A stretch of DNA of 64,000 nt, taken from NCBI RefSeq assembly GCF_030730875.1, contig NZ_JAVAMA010000003.1:186001-250000 (forward strand), given 5' to 3'. Every line of letters begins with the position of its first letter. Position 1 is the stretch's first letter. This document shows, in pieces, positions 47,805 through 58,233 of this stretch. The notes beneath the pieces were generated by a model. It ran no database searches, was not told the origin of the DNA, and was given only the letters and a program-made list of their open reading frames with translations. A program made the position numbers and the translations under genes. Source of the DNA: Sphingomonas sp. DG1-23 (lineage in GTDB: Bacteria; Pseudomonadota; Alphaproteobacteria; Sphingomonadales; Sphingomonadaceae).

Positions 47805-48428
47805 TCACGCATAGGCATAGGGCCCGCCGGCCTGCAGCGCGGCCCGATAGGCCGGACGGGTGTGGATCTTGCCGAGCCATGCGGCGATGTGCGGGCGGCC
47901 CTCGGTGGCGCCCGCGCGCTTGACGGCGGCTTCGAGCGGGAAGCTCATCATCACGTCGGCGGCAGTGAATTCCTTGCCGGCGAACCATGGCCGCGCGGCG
48001 AGCTCGGCCTCGACGAAATCGAGATGGACCTGGATCATCGGCTGGAACTTCTTCTGCGCCATCTTGCCGAGCAAGGGCACCCGGCTGAGCACCAATTTGG
48101 TGAACAGAGGCGGCATCAGCGAGCCTTCGGCATAATGGAGGAAATAGCGATAGCGCAGGGCATCGTCGCGGTGCGCGGGCGGGCCGAGGCGGCCATCGCC
48201 CTTCTCGACCAGATATTCGACGATCGCGCCGGTCTCGGCGACGACGGTCCCGTCATCGTCGATCAGCGGCGACTTGCCGAGCGGATGAACCTGTCGCAGC
48301 TCGGGCGGGGCGAGCATCGTCGCCTTGTTCCGCTCGTACCGCTTGACGGCATAGGGAAAAGCGAGCTCCTCGAGCAGCCAGAGGATGCGCTGCGAGCGTG
48401 AATTCTCGAGGTGGTGAACGGTGATCAT
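47805..48428 (-). CDS. Glutathione S-transferase family protein
   Basis: 207 residues from the ATG at 48428 (MITVHHLENSRSQRILWLLEEL). The N-terminal thioredoxin-like domain has Ser at the catalytic position (ENSRSQR), the cis-Pro loop (HPLGKSPLIDDDGTVVAETGAIVEYL) and the glutathione-binding ETGAI segment. The C-terminal helical domain has the FTAADVMMSFPLE motif (N-capping box S/T-x-x-D). Probably detoxification or stress; substrate unknown. Confidence 0.9.
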   Translation of the reverse strand: MITVHHLENSRSQRILWLLEELAFPYAVKRYERNKATMLAPPELRQVHPLGKSPLIDDDGTVVAETGAIVEYLVEKGDGRLGPPAHRDDALRYRYFLHYAEGSLMPPLFTKLVLSRVPLLGKMAQKKFQPMIQVHLDFVEAELAARPWFAGKEFTAADVMMSFPLEAAVKRAGATEGRPHIAAWLGKIHTRPAYRAALQAGGPYAYA

Positions 48429-48505
48429 GTTGGATTTCCTCGCCTCAATTTCACACTTTTCCCGGTGAATCGGCAATCAAGTTACGGGGTGGCGCAACAA
48501 ACCGA

Positions 48506-48537
48506 AAGACCCGGCGCAGGGCAATGCGCCGGGTCTT
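48506..48537 (-). terminator. Intrinsic terminator of recA
   Basis: A perfect 13-base-pair stem (AAGACCCGGCGCA / TGCGCCGGGTCTT) with a 6-base loop. In the minus direction it is followed by TCGGTTTGTT. Confidence 0.8.
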
Positions 48538-48624
48538 CCGATGGGCCGAGCCCGTGACCGCCGCGGGCGCAGTGCACGCCGGTGCGGTCGAAAATCTGAT
48601 CGTGATCAGGCGAAGCGCATCCGC

Positions 48625-49695
<1,071 letters not shown>

Positions 49696-49750
49696 TTCGT
49701 ATCCCCGTCGCTAGAGGGTTTGACCCTGCCGTTCAACCGTGTGCGAACAG

Positions 49751-49788
49751 CATGTATCGCATTTGTTCCACAAGAACAAGAGGGGAAC
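49751..49788 (-). promoter_or_regulatory. recA promoter with overlapping LexA (SOS) box
   Basis: The plus strand reads GAAC-AAGAGGG-GAAC (49774-49788), the alphaproteobacterial LexA site GAAC-N7-GAAC (GTTC-N7-GTTC on the recA strand). On the minus strand, TTGTTC (49779-49774) lies 17 bases before TACATG (49756-49751), giving a -35 that overlaps the second half of the LexA site. Repressor binding would block RNA polymerase directly. Confidence 0.75.
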
Positions 49789-49800
49789 TTTCGCTTTGTT

Positions 49801-49883
49801 CGTCGTCCCGACGAACGCCGGGACCTCGCGCCGCCGGCCGGCCGCTCGCGGCCTGGGATCCCGGCATTCGCCGGGATGACGAT
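49801..49883. repeat. Palindromic repeat between ispE and recA
   Basis: Ends CGTCGTCCCGACGAACGCCGG (49801 on) and CCCGGCATTCGCCGGGATGA (49860 on) are imperfect inverse complements. The middle is GC-rich with an inner GGCCGGCC palindrome. Related to the GTCATCCC-ended elements at 28748 and 47612. It ends 3 bases before the ispE stop. Confidence 0.75.
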
Positions 49884-49885
49884 AT

Positions 49886-50692
49886 TCAGCCGAGTCGGGT
49901 CTCGACGCGCCACCAGCCGGGGCGGGCGATGCGGGTGGCCGCATTCGCGCAAGCCGCTTCGTTCTCGAACAATGCAAAGCAGGTCGCACCCGAGCCCGAC
50001 ATGCGCGTTAGGGTGACGCCGTCCTGCGCGGCCAGTGTTTCGAGGACCTCGCCGATCACCGGGGCGATCGCGCGGGCCGGGGCTTCGAGATCGTTGCGGC
50101 CGGCCAGCGGGTCGGCGCGGAGCGGGCCGTGATCGACCCCGTCCCAGCGACGGAAGACCGCGGCGGTCGACACCGCGACGCCGGGATTGACCAGAAGCAC
50201 CGGGATGCCGGGCGTGCCGGGAACGGGTTCGAGCTGCTCGCCCCTGCCCTTGCCGATCGCGGTCTTGCCGAGCAGGCAGGCGGGAACGTCCGAGCCGAGC
50301 GCATCGGCGATTTCAAACAGCCGCGGGTCGTCGAGCGCGACGTGGTGCAGCCGGGCGAGCGCACGCAAGGTGGCGGCCGCATCGGCCGAGCCGCCGCCGA
50401 TCCCCGAGGCGACCGGCAGATGCTTTTCCAGCGCGATTGCGTGCGCACCGCCGCCGAAGATGCCGGCAAAGCGGGCGGCGGCGCGGGTGACGAGATTGTC
50501 CCCCTCCCCGGCCAGCGCAGCGGCGAACGGGCCGCTGACGTGGAACGACGGCGCTGCGGCCGGGGCAACGCGCAACACGTCGCCATATTCGACGAATGCG
50601 AACAGGGTTTCGAGCTCGTGATAGCCGTCGGGGCGGCGGGCGCGGACATGGAGCGCCAGATTGAGCTTGGCGCGCGCGATCTCGGTCAGCAT
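49886..50692 (-). CDS. ispE: 4-diphosphocytidyl-2-C-methyl-D-erythritol kinase
   Basis: 268 residues from the ATG at 50692, which overlaps the upstream TPR gene's stop (TGATG). A GHMP kinase of the MEP isoprenoid pathway. N-terminal motif ARAKLNLALHVRARRPDGYHEL, the ATP-binding PVASGIGGGSADAAATLRAL, and the C-terminal MSGSGATCFALFE. It acts downstream of Dxr, also encoded in this window. Confidence 0.96.
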   Translation of the reverse strand: MLTEIARAKLNLALHVRARRPDGYHELETLFAFVEYGDVLRVAPAAAPSFHVSGPFAAALAGEGDNLVTRAAARFAGIFGGGAHAIALEKHLPVASGIGGGSADAAATLRALARLHHVALDDPRLFEIADALGSDVPACLLGKTAIGKGRGEQLEPVPGTPGIPVLLVNPGVAVSTAAVFRRWDGVDHGPLRADPLAGRNDLEAPARAIAPVIGEVLETLAAQDGVTLTRMSGSGATCFALFENEAACANAATRIARPGWWRVETRLG

Positions 50693-52287
50693 CAATTGGT
50701 CCGCGGCTTCAATCCATGCGCGAGCTTGGCTTCGAGCCGCGCGGTCGCGTCGTTCTCCGCGGTCAGCCGCGCGGCGCGCCACGCATAGCGCGCCTCATAA
50801 TGCCGGCCGAGCCGCCAATAGGCATCGCCGAGATGCTCGTTGGCGCGCGCGGCGGAAGGATCGCCCTTCACCGCCTGTTCGAGCAGCGGCAACGCCCGCG
50901 CCATCTCGCCACGCTGGAACAGCGCCCAGGCGAGCGAATCGGCGATCTCGGCGTCGTCGGGCTCGAGCGTGCGGGCGCGTTCCAGCAGTGCCTGCGCCTC
51001 GACGAGGTTCTCGCCGCGCGCGATCTGGGCATCGCCGAGATATTTGAGCGCGGGCGCCTGCTCGGGGCCCAAAGCGACGGCGCGCTGGAGCGCGGGCAAT
51101 GCCTCGCCCCACCGCCCGGCGCGATCGAGCGCGCGGCCGTGGAGATAATGGAGCATCCAGTTGCTCTCGCCGCCCGGCCGCAGGATCGCCGCGGCATAAG
51201 CCGAAGCAGCCTGATCGAAGCGACCCTGATCGACGAGCATGTCGCCCCAGGTCTCGCTGTCGGCTCCGGTCGCGCCGCCGTCATTGGCCAGCGCCCCGGC
51301 GAGCGCCAGCGCCTCCGGAACCCGGCCGGCCCGGCGCAGCGCCGCGACCCGGCCCGCCGCGCCGCCGCGCGCGAAGGGGCTGTCCTTGCGGATTTCGGCG
51401 AGCACGCCGAGCGCGAGATCGTGCGACCCGCCTTGCGACAGCGCCTCGGCGAGATAGAGCCGCGCGCGATCGTCGCGCGGATCGAGCAGCAAGGCGGCGC
51501 GGGTCAGCACCACCGACAGCGGCTGCATCTCCTGGCCGGCGATCTCGACCGCGAGCTCGAGGAACATCCGCGCGGCGCCCAGGGCGGCATCGGGCCTGCC
51601 TTGCTTGCCGAGCTGCTTGCGCAGCCGCGCGAATTCGGGCCGATCGCCGGCGAGCAGCCGCTTCGCCTGTTCGCGCGCGCCGGTCCGGCCGAGCAGCAAG
51701 GCGGCGTCGATCCGGGCATCGTCGCCGGCGCCGGTGGCGAGCTCCGCGGCGAGCGCGGCCATCGCCTCGCTGGTGCGCTTCGCCGCGATGAGCAGCAGCA
51801 CGCGGTGACGGCGCGTGTAGCGGCGCGCGAGCGCGTCGCCCGGCGCAGCGTCGAGCAGCGCCACGGCGTCCTCGCCGCGATCGAAGGCGAGCCACGCCTT
51901 GAGCGCCGGCGCGAGGAAATCGAACGGCCCCTTGGCGAGCAGATTCACGGCATTCTCCGCGCCGACCGGATCACCGCTCTCGAGCGCCATCGCCAGCGCG
52001 AGCAATGCCGTGTCGGGGGGCGCCACGCCGGCCTTGACCAGCGTGGCGCCGGCGCGGCTGGCGAGGACATAATCGCCCGCGGCCAGCGCCTGGCGCCAGG
52101 CGCGCATCGCGATGATCTCGTCCGCCGGCGCCGCGCTCAGTGCCTCGGCATAGCCGGCCGAGGCCAATTGCGCCGCGCCTGCCGCATCGGCGGCGCGGGC
52201 GCGGACATAGGCGGTCGGATCGGGCGCGGCCTGGGCGAGCGGCGCTCCGGCGAGGAGCAGGCCGAGGACGCTACATGTTCGGATAAT
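50692..52287 (-). CDS. TPR repeat protein, exported; start codon not canonical
   Basis: About 531 residues. A signal peptide (IRTCSVLGLLLAGAPLAQAA) is followed by many tetratricopeptide repeats, clearest in the C-terminal half: RWGEALPALQRAVALGPEQA, NLVEAQALLERARTLEPDDA, EMARALPLLEQAVKGDPSAA and ANEHLGDAYWRLGRHYEARY. No ATG, GTG or TTG occurs in frame between the signal peptide and the region overlapping the ETF-QO gene. The likeliest start is the ATT at 52287 (or the ATC after it). The nearest ATG (52401) lies deep within ETF-QO and would spoil the signal peptide. It is translationally coupled to ispE. Probably a periplasmic scaffold. Confidence 0.75.
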   Translation of the reverse strand: MIRTCSVLGLLLAGAPLAQAAPDPTAYVRARAADAAGAAQLASAGYAEALSAAPADEIIAMRAWRQALAAGDYVLASRAGATLVKAGVAPPDTALLALAMALESGDPVGAENAVNLLAKGPFDFLAPALKAWLAFDRGEDAVALLDAAPGDALARRYTRRHRVLLLIAAKRTSEAMAALAAELATGAGDDARIDAALLLGRTGAREQAKRLLAGDRPEFARLRKQLGKQGRPDAALGAARMFLELAVEIAGQEMQPLSVVLTRAALLLDPRDDRARLYLAEALSQGGSHDLALGVLAEIRKDSPFARGGAAGRVAALRRAGRVPEALALAGALANDGGATGADSETWGDMLVDQGRFDQAASAYAAAILRPGGESNWMLHYLHGRALDRAGRWGEALPALQRAVALGPEQAPALKYLGDAQIARGENLVEAQALLERARTLEPDDAEIADSLAWALFQRGEMARALPLLEQAVKGDPSAARANEHLGDAYWRLGRHYEARYAWRAARLTAENDATARLEAKLAHGLKPRTN

Positions 52288-53926
52288 TGGGCCCGCCGCC
52301 GCCTTCGGGGACCACCCAGTTGATGTTCTGGGTGGGATCCTTGATGTCGCAGGTCTTGCAGTGCACGCAATTCTGCGCGTTGATCTGGAAACGCAGATCA
52401 TCGCCTTCTCCAACGACCTCGTACACACCCGCCGGACAGTAACGCTGCGCCGGCTCGGCGTATATGGGGAGATTGTAGCCGATCGGGATATCGGGATCCT
52501 TGAGCGTCAGATGGACCGGCTGGTCCTCCTCGTGATTGGTGTTCGAGATGAACACCGAGGAGAGCCGGTCGAAGGTCAATACGCCGTCGGGCTTGGGATA
52601 GTCGATCGGCGTGGCTTCGCTGGCGTGCCACAGGCTCTCGTGATCGGGGTGGTGCTTCATGGTGAACGGCCAGCGCAGCCCGATCAGCTCCATCCACATC
52701 GCCACGCCCGAGAAGAGCGTGCCCCAGGTGTCGCCGAACTTCTTGACCAGAGGCACGACGTTGCGGACGCCGCGAAGCTCCTTCTCGACCCAGCTGGCCT
52801 TGTACGCTTCGGGATAAGCGGCGAGTTCGTCGCCACTGCGGCCGGCATGGACCGCGGCGAAGGCGGCTTCGGCCGCCATCATCCCCGATTTCATCGCGGT
52901 GTGGGTGCCCTTGATGCGCGGCACGTTGAGGAAGCCGGCGGTGTCGCCGATCAGCGCCGCGCCGGGCATCACCAGCTTCGGCACCGACTGCCAGCCGCCG
53001 TCGCTGATCGCGCGGGCGCCATAGGAGACGCGCTTGCCGCCTTGCAGGATCTTCGCGATCTCGGGATGCGTTTTCCAGCGCTGCATCTCGTGGAAGGGCG
53101 AGAGATACGGATTCTTGTAATTGAGCCAGAGCACGAAACCGAGCGCCACCTGCCCGTCGGCCTGGTGATAGAGGAAGCCGCCGCCATTGGACTCGCCTTC
53201 CTTGAGCGGCCAGCCCTGGGTGTGGATGACCGTGCCGGGCTTGTGCTTCGCGGGATCCACATCCCACAATTCCTTGATGCCGATTCCATAGACTTGCGGG
53301 TCGGCATTCTCACACAGTGCGAACTGACGCTGCAGCTGCTTCGAGAGATGGCCGCGGACCCCTTCGCCGAACAGGGTGTACTTCGCATGGAGTTCGAGCC
53401 CGGGGGCGTAATCGGGTTTATGCGTACCGTCGCGCGCGACGCCCATGTCTCCGGTGGCTACGCCCTTCACGCTGCCGTCGTCATCGTAGAGGATCTCGGC
53501 GGCGGCGAAGCCGGGAAATATCTCGACGCCGAGTTCCTCGGCCTTGCCCGCCAGCCAGCGGCAGAGATTGCCGAGCGAGCCGGTGTAGGTGCCCTTGTTG
53601 TGGAGGTAGGGCGGCGTCATGAACTCGGGAAAGGCCGATTTGCCCTTCGCGCTGAGGATCCAGTGATGGTTCTCGGTGACCGGGGTGCGGGCGAGCGGGC
53701 AATCCTGCGTCCGCCAATCGGGGAGCAGTTCGTCGAGCGCGCGCGGATCGACCACCGCGCCCGACAGAATATGCGCGCCGACCTCGGATCCCTTTTCGAG
53801 GATGCACACCGACAGCTCCTGCCCGGTCTCGCCGGCCAGCTGCTTGAGCCGGATCGCCGCGGCGAGCCCCGAGGGGCCTGCGCCGACGATCACGACGTCA
53901 TAGGGCATCGACTCTCGTTCGCTCAT
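52271..53926 (-). CDS. Electron transfer flavoprotein-ubiquinone oxidoreductase
   Basis: 551 residues, full length. It passes electrons from ETF (fatty acid and amino acid oxidation) to the ubiquinone pool at the inner membrane. N-terminal FAD motif VVIVGAGPSGLAAAIRLKQL. The C-terminal ferredoxin-like [4Fe-4S] part has YCPAGVYEV and NCVHCKTCDIKDPTQNINW. The start is the ATG at 53926, with a second in-frame ATG six codons later. Its last 17 bases overlap the start region of the TPR gene. Confidence 0.96.
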   Translation of the reverse strand: MSERESMPYDVVIVGAGPSGLAAAIRLKQLAGETGQELSVCILEKGSEVGAHILSGAVVDPRALDELLPDWRTQDCPLARTPVTENHHWILSAKGKSAFPEFMTPPYLHNKGTYTGSLGNLCRWLAGKAEELGVEIFPGFAAAEILYDDDGSVKGVATGDMGVARDGTHKPDYAPGLELHAKYTLFGEGVRGHLSKQLQRQFALCENADPQVYGIGIKELWDVDPAKHKPGTVIHTQGWPLKEGESNGGGFLYHQADGQVALGFVLWLNYKNPYLSPFHEMQRWKTHPEIAKILQGGKRVSYGARAISDGGWQSVPKLVMPGAALIGDTAGFLNVPRIKGTHTAMKSGMMAAEAAFAAVHAGRSGDELAAYPEAYKASWVEKELRGVRNVVPLVKKFGDTWGTLFSGVAMWMELIGLRWPFTMKHHPDHESLWHASEATPIDYPKPDGVLTFDRLSSVFISNTNHEEDQPVHLTLKDPDIPIGYNLPIYAEPAQRYCPAGVYEVVGEGDDLRFQINAQNCVHCKTCDIKDPTQNINWVVPEGGGGPNYPNM

Positions 53927-54056
53927 CCTCTTAATCCCTTGCGAGTCGTTCCAGTGGACGGTGGCGCGCGCCTGTCGTCGCGCTTGCGCAACGCCCTGTC
54001 TGCTTGCGATTGGAGGCAGATTGACCGCGGCGTCAACAAGGATTCAAAGATAGGGT

Positions 54057-54779
54057 ATGGGAGGGGAACCGGTTCAGGATTGGCAAAAGGCCGCCGCGAG
54101 CGCGCTCGAATGGTGGCGCGACGCCGGGGTCGACATGCTCGTCGAGGACGAGGCGCGCGACTGGCTGGCGCGGATCGCGCCGCCGGCGCAGGCCGTCGAG
54201 GCGCAGGCTGCCGTAGCGGAACCGGTGGTCGAGACGCTGCCCGACACGCTCGAAGCGTTCGTTGCGTGGCGGCTCGGCGATACCGCACCCGAGGCCGGAT
54301 GGCACGCGCCGCGGCTGGGTCCGACCGGTCCGGCCGATGCCGAATGGGTGCTGGTCACCGACGTTCCCGAAGTCGAGGATTCCGACCAGTTGCTGTCGGG
54401 ACCGGCCGGCCGGCTGCTCGACAAGATGCTCGCCGCGATCGGCCAGAGCCGCGAATCGGTATATCTGCTGCCGCTCGCCTGGGCGCGGCCGGTGACCGGG
54501 CGGATCGCGCCCGACGACGAGGCGCGCCTGCTCGAGCTGGCACGGCACCATTTGACCCTGCTCGGACCCAAGCGGCTGTTTTTGCTCGGACAATCGGCGA
54601 GCCGTGTGCTGGCTGAGACGAGTGGAGAATCCCTAACAAATCCTATACGCGACGTTAACCATTTCGGTGGCATTACGCGTGCGGCGGCGAGCTTCCATCC
54701 CCGTTTCCTGCTGGAGCGGCCAGCCGCCAAAAGCGAAGCCTGGAAGCATCTTCTGCTGTTGAGCCGGGGGACCGAGTGA
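54057..54779 (+). CDS. Uracil-DNA glycosylase-like protein, apparently catalytically degenerate
   Basis: 240 residues. An N-terminal extension (1-90) is followed by a region that aligns by eye with type 4/5 UDG: SGPAGRLLDKMLAAIGQSRESVYLLPLAWARPVTGR, LTLLGPKRLFLLGQSASRVL and SFHPRFLLERPAAKSEAWKHL. The catalytic GEAPG motif is replaced by VTDVPEVED. The protein has no cysteine at all, so the iron-sulfur cluster of type 4 enzymes cannot form. It is coupled to the next gene by GTGA. Probably a non-catalytic or altered DNA-binding relative of UDG that is common in sphingomonads (inference). Confidence 0.7.
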   Translation: MGGEPVQDWQKAAASALEWWRDAGVDMLVEDEARDWLARIAPPAQAVEAQAAVAEPVVETLPDTLEAFVAWRLGDTAPEAGWHAPRLGPTGPADAEWVLVTDVPEVEDSDQLLSGPAGRLLDKMLAAIGQSRESVYLLPLAWARPVTGRIAPDDEARLLELARHHLTLLGPKRLFLLGQSASRVLAETSGESLTNPIRDVNHFGGITRAAASFHPRFLLERPAAKSEAWKHLLLLSRGTE

Positions 54780-56578
54780 TCAAGCGTACCATCTTTGCCG
54801 CGGCGCTGCTCGCATTGCCTGCCGCGGCCCATGCCGACGACCTGACCGTGGATGGCCGCGCGAGCAACGCGCCTGCAGCCGCGCGCGACGGCGACGGCAT
54901 CCCCGACCAGCTCGATAGCGATCAGCGCAGCGGGTATCGGAAAGTCTTCGCCGCGATCCGCGCCGGGCAATGGACCGATGCCCAGCTCCAGCTCGATTCG
55001 ATGAAGCCGGGCCCGCTCCACGCGCTCGCCCGCGCCGAGCTCTACACCGCCAAGGGATCGCCCAAGGTCGAGCTTCCGGCGATCATGGCATTGCTTTCCG
55101 AAGCGCCGGATCTGCCGCAGGCCGAGCAACTGGTCCGCATGGCCAAGGCGCGCGGCGCCCTCGACACGCCCGACCTTCCCGCCGCCCAGCGCCTGATCTG
55201 GTTCGACGGCGCGCCGGTCCGCCAGCGCGCGCGCTCGATCAAGAGCGACACCGCGGCGACGTCGGTGGCGATCGAGATCCAGCCCTTCGTCAAGGCTGAT
55301 GACGGCGTCCAGGCCGAGGCGGTGGTCGAGAAATTCGCCGCCGACCTCACGCCCGAGGCGCTGACCGAATGGCAGCAAAAGGTCGCGTGGATCTATTATG
55401 TCGCCGGCGACGACAGCAATGCCCGGCGCGTCGCCGAGAAGGCGCAGCTCGGCATCGGACCATGGGTCGGCCAGGCCGATTGGGTCGCCGGGCTCGCGAC
55501 ATGGCGGCAGGGCGACTGCCACGCCTCCGCCGACGCCTTCGAGCGCGTCGCGACCCGCGCCACCGACACCGAGCTCCGCTCGGCCGGCTTCTATTGGGCC
55601 TCGCGCGCCGACATGGCATGCGGGCGGCCCGAAAAGGTCAGCGTGCGGCTCAAGGCGGCGGCGCAGTTCGGCGAGACCTATTACGGGCTGCTCGCCAAGG
55701 CCGCGCTCGGCATCCAGGAAAAACCGGTCAAGGGCGAGCGCTTCGTCGCCGAGGATTGGCGCACGCTCGAACGCCGCCCCAATATCCGCGTCGCCGCGGC
55801 GCTGACCGAAATCGGCGAGGACGGCCTTGCCAACGAAGTGCTGCGCCACCAAGCCAGGTTCTGCACCCCCGGCGACCATGCCGCGCTCACGCGCCTCGCC
55901 GGCCGCTTCAATCTTGCCGCCACCCAGCTCTGGCTCTCGCACAACGGCCCCGCCGGCGCGCGGCCTCTGGTGCAGGCGCGCTACCCCTCGCCCAACTGGA
56001 CCCCCGCGGGCGGCTGGCGGGTCGACAAGGCACTGGTGTTCGCGCACACCTTGCAGGAATCGCGCTTCAATGCCGAGGTCCGCAGCGCAGCGGGCGCGAT
56101 GGGGCTGATGCAGGTCAAGACCGGCGCCGCTACCGATGTCGGCCGCCGTCACGGGGTGACCTATGCCGCGAGCGACCTTACCAAGCCTTCGGTCAACATG
56201 GAGATCGGCCAGTCCTATCTCGAGCAGTTGCGCGACCAGCCGTTCACCGGCGGGCTGCTGCCCAAGGTGATCGCCGCGTACAATGCCGGGCCGACTCCGG
56301 TCGCCTTGTGGAACAGCATGAGCAAGGACAATGGCGATCCGCTGCTCTACATCGAGAGCATCCCCTATTGGGAGACGCGCGGCTATGTGATGACCGTGCT
56401 GCGCAATTACTGGATGTACGAGAATCAGGAAGGCCGCGCCTCGGCGAGCCGGTCGGCGCTGACCCAGGGGCTGTGGCCCAAATTCCCCGGGCTGCCGGGC
56501 GCCAAAGCGATCAAGGTCAGCGCGTCGATCGCGCCGCGCCGTCTTCCCGCCATGACCCAGGTCGCCGGTGGCAATTGA
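54776..56578 (+). CDS. Soluble lytic murein transglycosylase
   Basis: 600 residues from the GTG at 54776 (GTGA overlap). Signal peptide 1-20 ([13 protein letters not shown]). A long helical superhelix domain (about 60-400) is followed by the SLT catalytic domain: [20 protein letters not shown] with catalytic Glu428, [15 protein letters not shown] and [16 protein letters not shown]. It cleaves peptidoglycan glycan strands in the periplasm, forming 1,6-anhydro-muramyl ends. It overlaps the start of moaB by 11 bases. Confidence 0.94.
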   Translation: MIKRTIFAAALLALPAAAHADDLTVDGRASNAPAAARDGDGIPDQLDSDQRSGYRKVFAAIRAGQWTDAQLQLDSMKPGPLHALARAELYTAKGSPKVELPAIMALLSEAPDLPQAEQLVRMAKARGALDTPDLPAAQRLIWFDGAPVRQRARSIKSDTAATSVAIEIQPFVKADDGVQAEAVVEKFAADLTPEALTEWQQKVAWIYYVAGDDSNARRVAEKAQLGIGPWVGQADWVAGLATWRQGDCHASADAFERVATRATDTELRSAGFYWASRADMACGRPEKVSVRLKAAAQFGETYYGLLAKAALGIQEKPVKGERFVAEDWRTLERRPNIRVAAALTEIGEDGLANEVLRHQARFCTPGDHAALTRLAGRFNLAATQLWLSHNGPAGARPLVQARYPSPNWTPAGGWRVDKALVFAHTLQESRFNAEVRSAAGAMGLMQVKTGAATDVGRRHGVTYAASDLTKPSVNMEIGQSYLEQLRDQPFTGGLLPKVIAAYNAGPTPVALWNSMSKDNGDPLLYIESIPYWETRGYVMTVLRNYWMYENQEGRASASRSALTQGLWPKFPGLPGAKAIKVSASIAPRRLPAMTQVAGGN

Positions 56579-57095
56579 CGAAAGCATCGCGTTCCGGCCG
56601 GTCCGGATCGCAGTGCTCACGGTTTCGGACACGCGAACATTGGCTGACGACCGCTCGGGCGACCGGTTGGTCGAGCGGCTGACCGGCGCCGGGCACGAAC
56701 TCGCCGGCCGCGCCGTCGTGCGCGACGATGCCGAGACGATCGTCAGCCGGCTGCACGGCTGGATCGACGACCCCGAAATCGACGTGATCCTCACCACCGG
56801 AGGGACCGGCGTCACCGGGCGCGACGTGACCCCCGAAGCGCTGGCGCGGGTCTGGGACAAGGAAATCCCCGGCTTCGGCGAGCTTTTCCGCTGGCTGAGC
56901 TATCAGAGCATCGGCACCTCGACGATCCAGTCGCGCGCGACTGCGGGGGTAGCGCGGGGCACCTATATCTTCGCGCTGCCGGGCTCGACCGGGGCAGTCA
57001 CCGACGCGTGGGACGGCATCCTCGCGAGCCAGCTCGATGTCCGCCACAAGCCGTGCAACTTCGTCGAACTGATGCCGCGGCTGACGGAGCGGTAA
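56568..57095 (+). CDS. moaB: Molybdenum cofactor biosynthesis protein B (MoaB/MogA family)
   Basis: 175 residues from the GTG at 56568, overlapping the transglycosylase gene. The MoCF domain is complete: [41 protein letters not shown] and [18 protein letters not shown]. Members adenylylate molybdopterin before metal insertion. Other moco genes are not in the window. The unexpected operon partners (UDG-like and lytic transglycosylase) are functionally unrelated as far as can be seen. Confidence 0.93.
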   Translation: MAIDESIAFRPVRIAVLTVSDTRTLADDRSGDRLVERLTGAGHELAGRAVVRDDAETIVSRLHGWIDDPEIDVILTTGGTGVTGRDVTPEALARVWDKEIPGFGELFRWLSYQSIGTSTIQSRATAGVARGTYIFALPGSTGAVTDAWDGILASQLDVRHKPCNFVELMPRLTER

Positions 57096-57156
57096 TTCAG
57101 CGCAGTGGCGATGGTTTGAGAGCGCAAGAATAGCGATCGAGCACTCGCTCGCGGCA

Positions 57157-57205
57157 CTCCCCTCCCCCAGCCCCTCCCGCTTCGCGGAAGGGGTCGGGGA
57201 AGGGC
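57157..57205. repeat. Degenerate palindromic repeat after moaB
   Basis: CCCCTCCCGC (57171-57180) pairs with GCGGAAGGGG (57184-57193) inside a wider CTCCCC...GGGGAAGGG inverted repeat. A decayed member of the family at 4466, between convergent moaB and the YbjN-like gene. Confidence 0.65.
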
Positions 57206-57257
57206 ATGACGCATACGAGGCCGAATTTCGACCCGCCTTGCAGATCCGCCAGCCGGC

Positions 57258-57779
57258 TCAGCTCTTCGGCTCGGCCTTCTTTTCCGGGATCTCTTCCTTG
57301 AAGAAGGTCGCGAGCTCGTTCAGCTGCGAATTCCACCAGTCGATCACGTCGGTGAAGTTGGCGGCATTGAGTCCGCCGATCGTCGCCAGGTCATAAGCCA
57401 CCGCGAATTGCTGGTCGTTGCGGACCGAGGCCTGGAGGAAGCGCTTCTTCGAGTTCCATTTGTCGGCCAGCGCGGGCGTATTTTCGGGCGCCTTCTCGAA
57501 CAGAGTCTCGAAGCGCAGCGAATCGCAATTCTTGTGCTCGGCGCAGCCATAGAAATAGACGTCGAAATGATAAGAGGATTCGTCGCTCTCGATCATCGGA
57601 TCGCCCTCGCCGTCCTTGCTCAGCCTGGGCTTGAGGCCGGCTTTCTCCAGCGCCGCCATCACCGTCTGCGGATCGCTCGCGCAGATCAGCCCGGCGCCGC
57701 AGGGCTTGGTGTCCTCGGCCGCAGCGGGCGCGGACAGGCAGAGCGCGGCAATGCCGGCGGCGAACGGAAGCAGGCGCAT
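57258..57779 (-). CDS. YbjN domain-containing secreted protein
   Basis: 173 residues with a signal peptide (MRLLPFAAGIAALCLSAPAAA, about 1-22). The YbjN fold (type III secretion chaperone-like) is suggested by the DPQTVMAALEKAGLKPRLSKD beginning, the FDVYFYGC strand, the KWNSKKRFLQASVRNDQQFAVAYD segment and a closing helix region. Cys at 27, 33, 79 and 85 are likely oxidised in the periplasm. Function unknown. Its secretion is a common variant in sphingomonads. Confidence 0.78.
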   Translation of the reverse strand: MRLLPFAAGIAALCLSAPAAAEDTKPCGAGLICASDPQTVMAALEKAGLKPRLSKDGEGDPMIESDESSYHFDVYFYGCAEHKNCDSLRFETLFEKAPENTPALADKWNSKKRFLQASVRNDQQFAVAYDLATIGGLNAANFTDVIDWWNSQLNELATFFKEEIPEKKAEPKS

Positions 57780-57838
57780 CGAAATCCCCCTATGAGACGG
57801 CCAGCCTTTAGCAGCCGCCCCGATGCGCGCAATCGGCC

Positions 57839-58180
57839 CTATTCGGGCTCGTTGACGAATACGCCGAGCTGATTGCCCGCCGGATCGCGGAAGTGGAAGC
57901 GCCGCCCGCCCGGAAAGGCGAAGATCGGCACGGTCACTTCGCCGCCCGCCGCGACGACCTTGTCGAGTGCCGCCTCGAGATCCTGAACCTCGACGATCGG
58001 CAGCAAGTGTGCGATCGCCTTATCGTCGCCGCCGTTGATGCCGACATCGACGTCGCCGCCGGTCGTCGCCGCATAATCGGGGCCGAAATCGGTGAAGGCC
58101 CAGCCGAACGCCTTCGCATAGAAATCACGCGTCTCGCCGGCGCGCGCCGCCGGCAATTCGACATAACTGATCCGTGCCAT
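57839..58180 (-). CDS. VOC family (glyoxalase-like) protein
   Basis: 113 residues from the ATG at 58180 (GGAGGAATCG upstream). One vicinal-oxygen-chelate domain of two beta-alpha-beta-beta-beta modules: the first starts ISYVELPAARAGETRDFYAKAFGW and the second ends FHFRDPAGNQLGVFVNEPE. A metal-ligand Glu or Gln cannot be assigned with certainty, so it may be an enzyme or a binding protein. It is divergent from the radical SAM gene with a 53-base gap. Confidence 0.88.
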   Translation of the reverse strand: MARISYVELPAARAGETRDFYAKAFGWAFTDFGPDYAATTGGDVDVGINGGDDKAIAHLLPIVEVQDLEAALDKVVAAGGEVTVPIFAFPGGRRFHFRDPAGNQLGVFVNEPE

Positions 58181-58233
58181 CGATTCCTCCATATGTTCTT
58201 GATATGTTCTAATGCAGCGCCTAGCTTCCGGCA

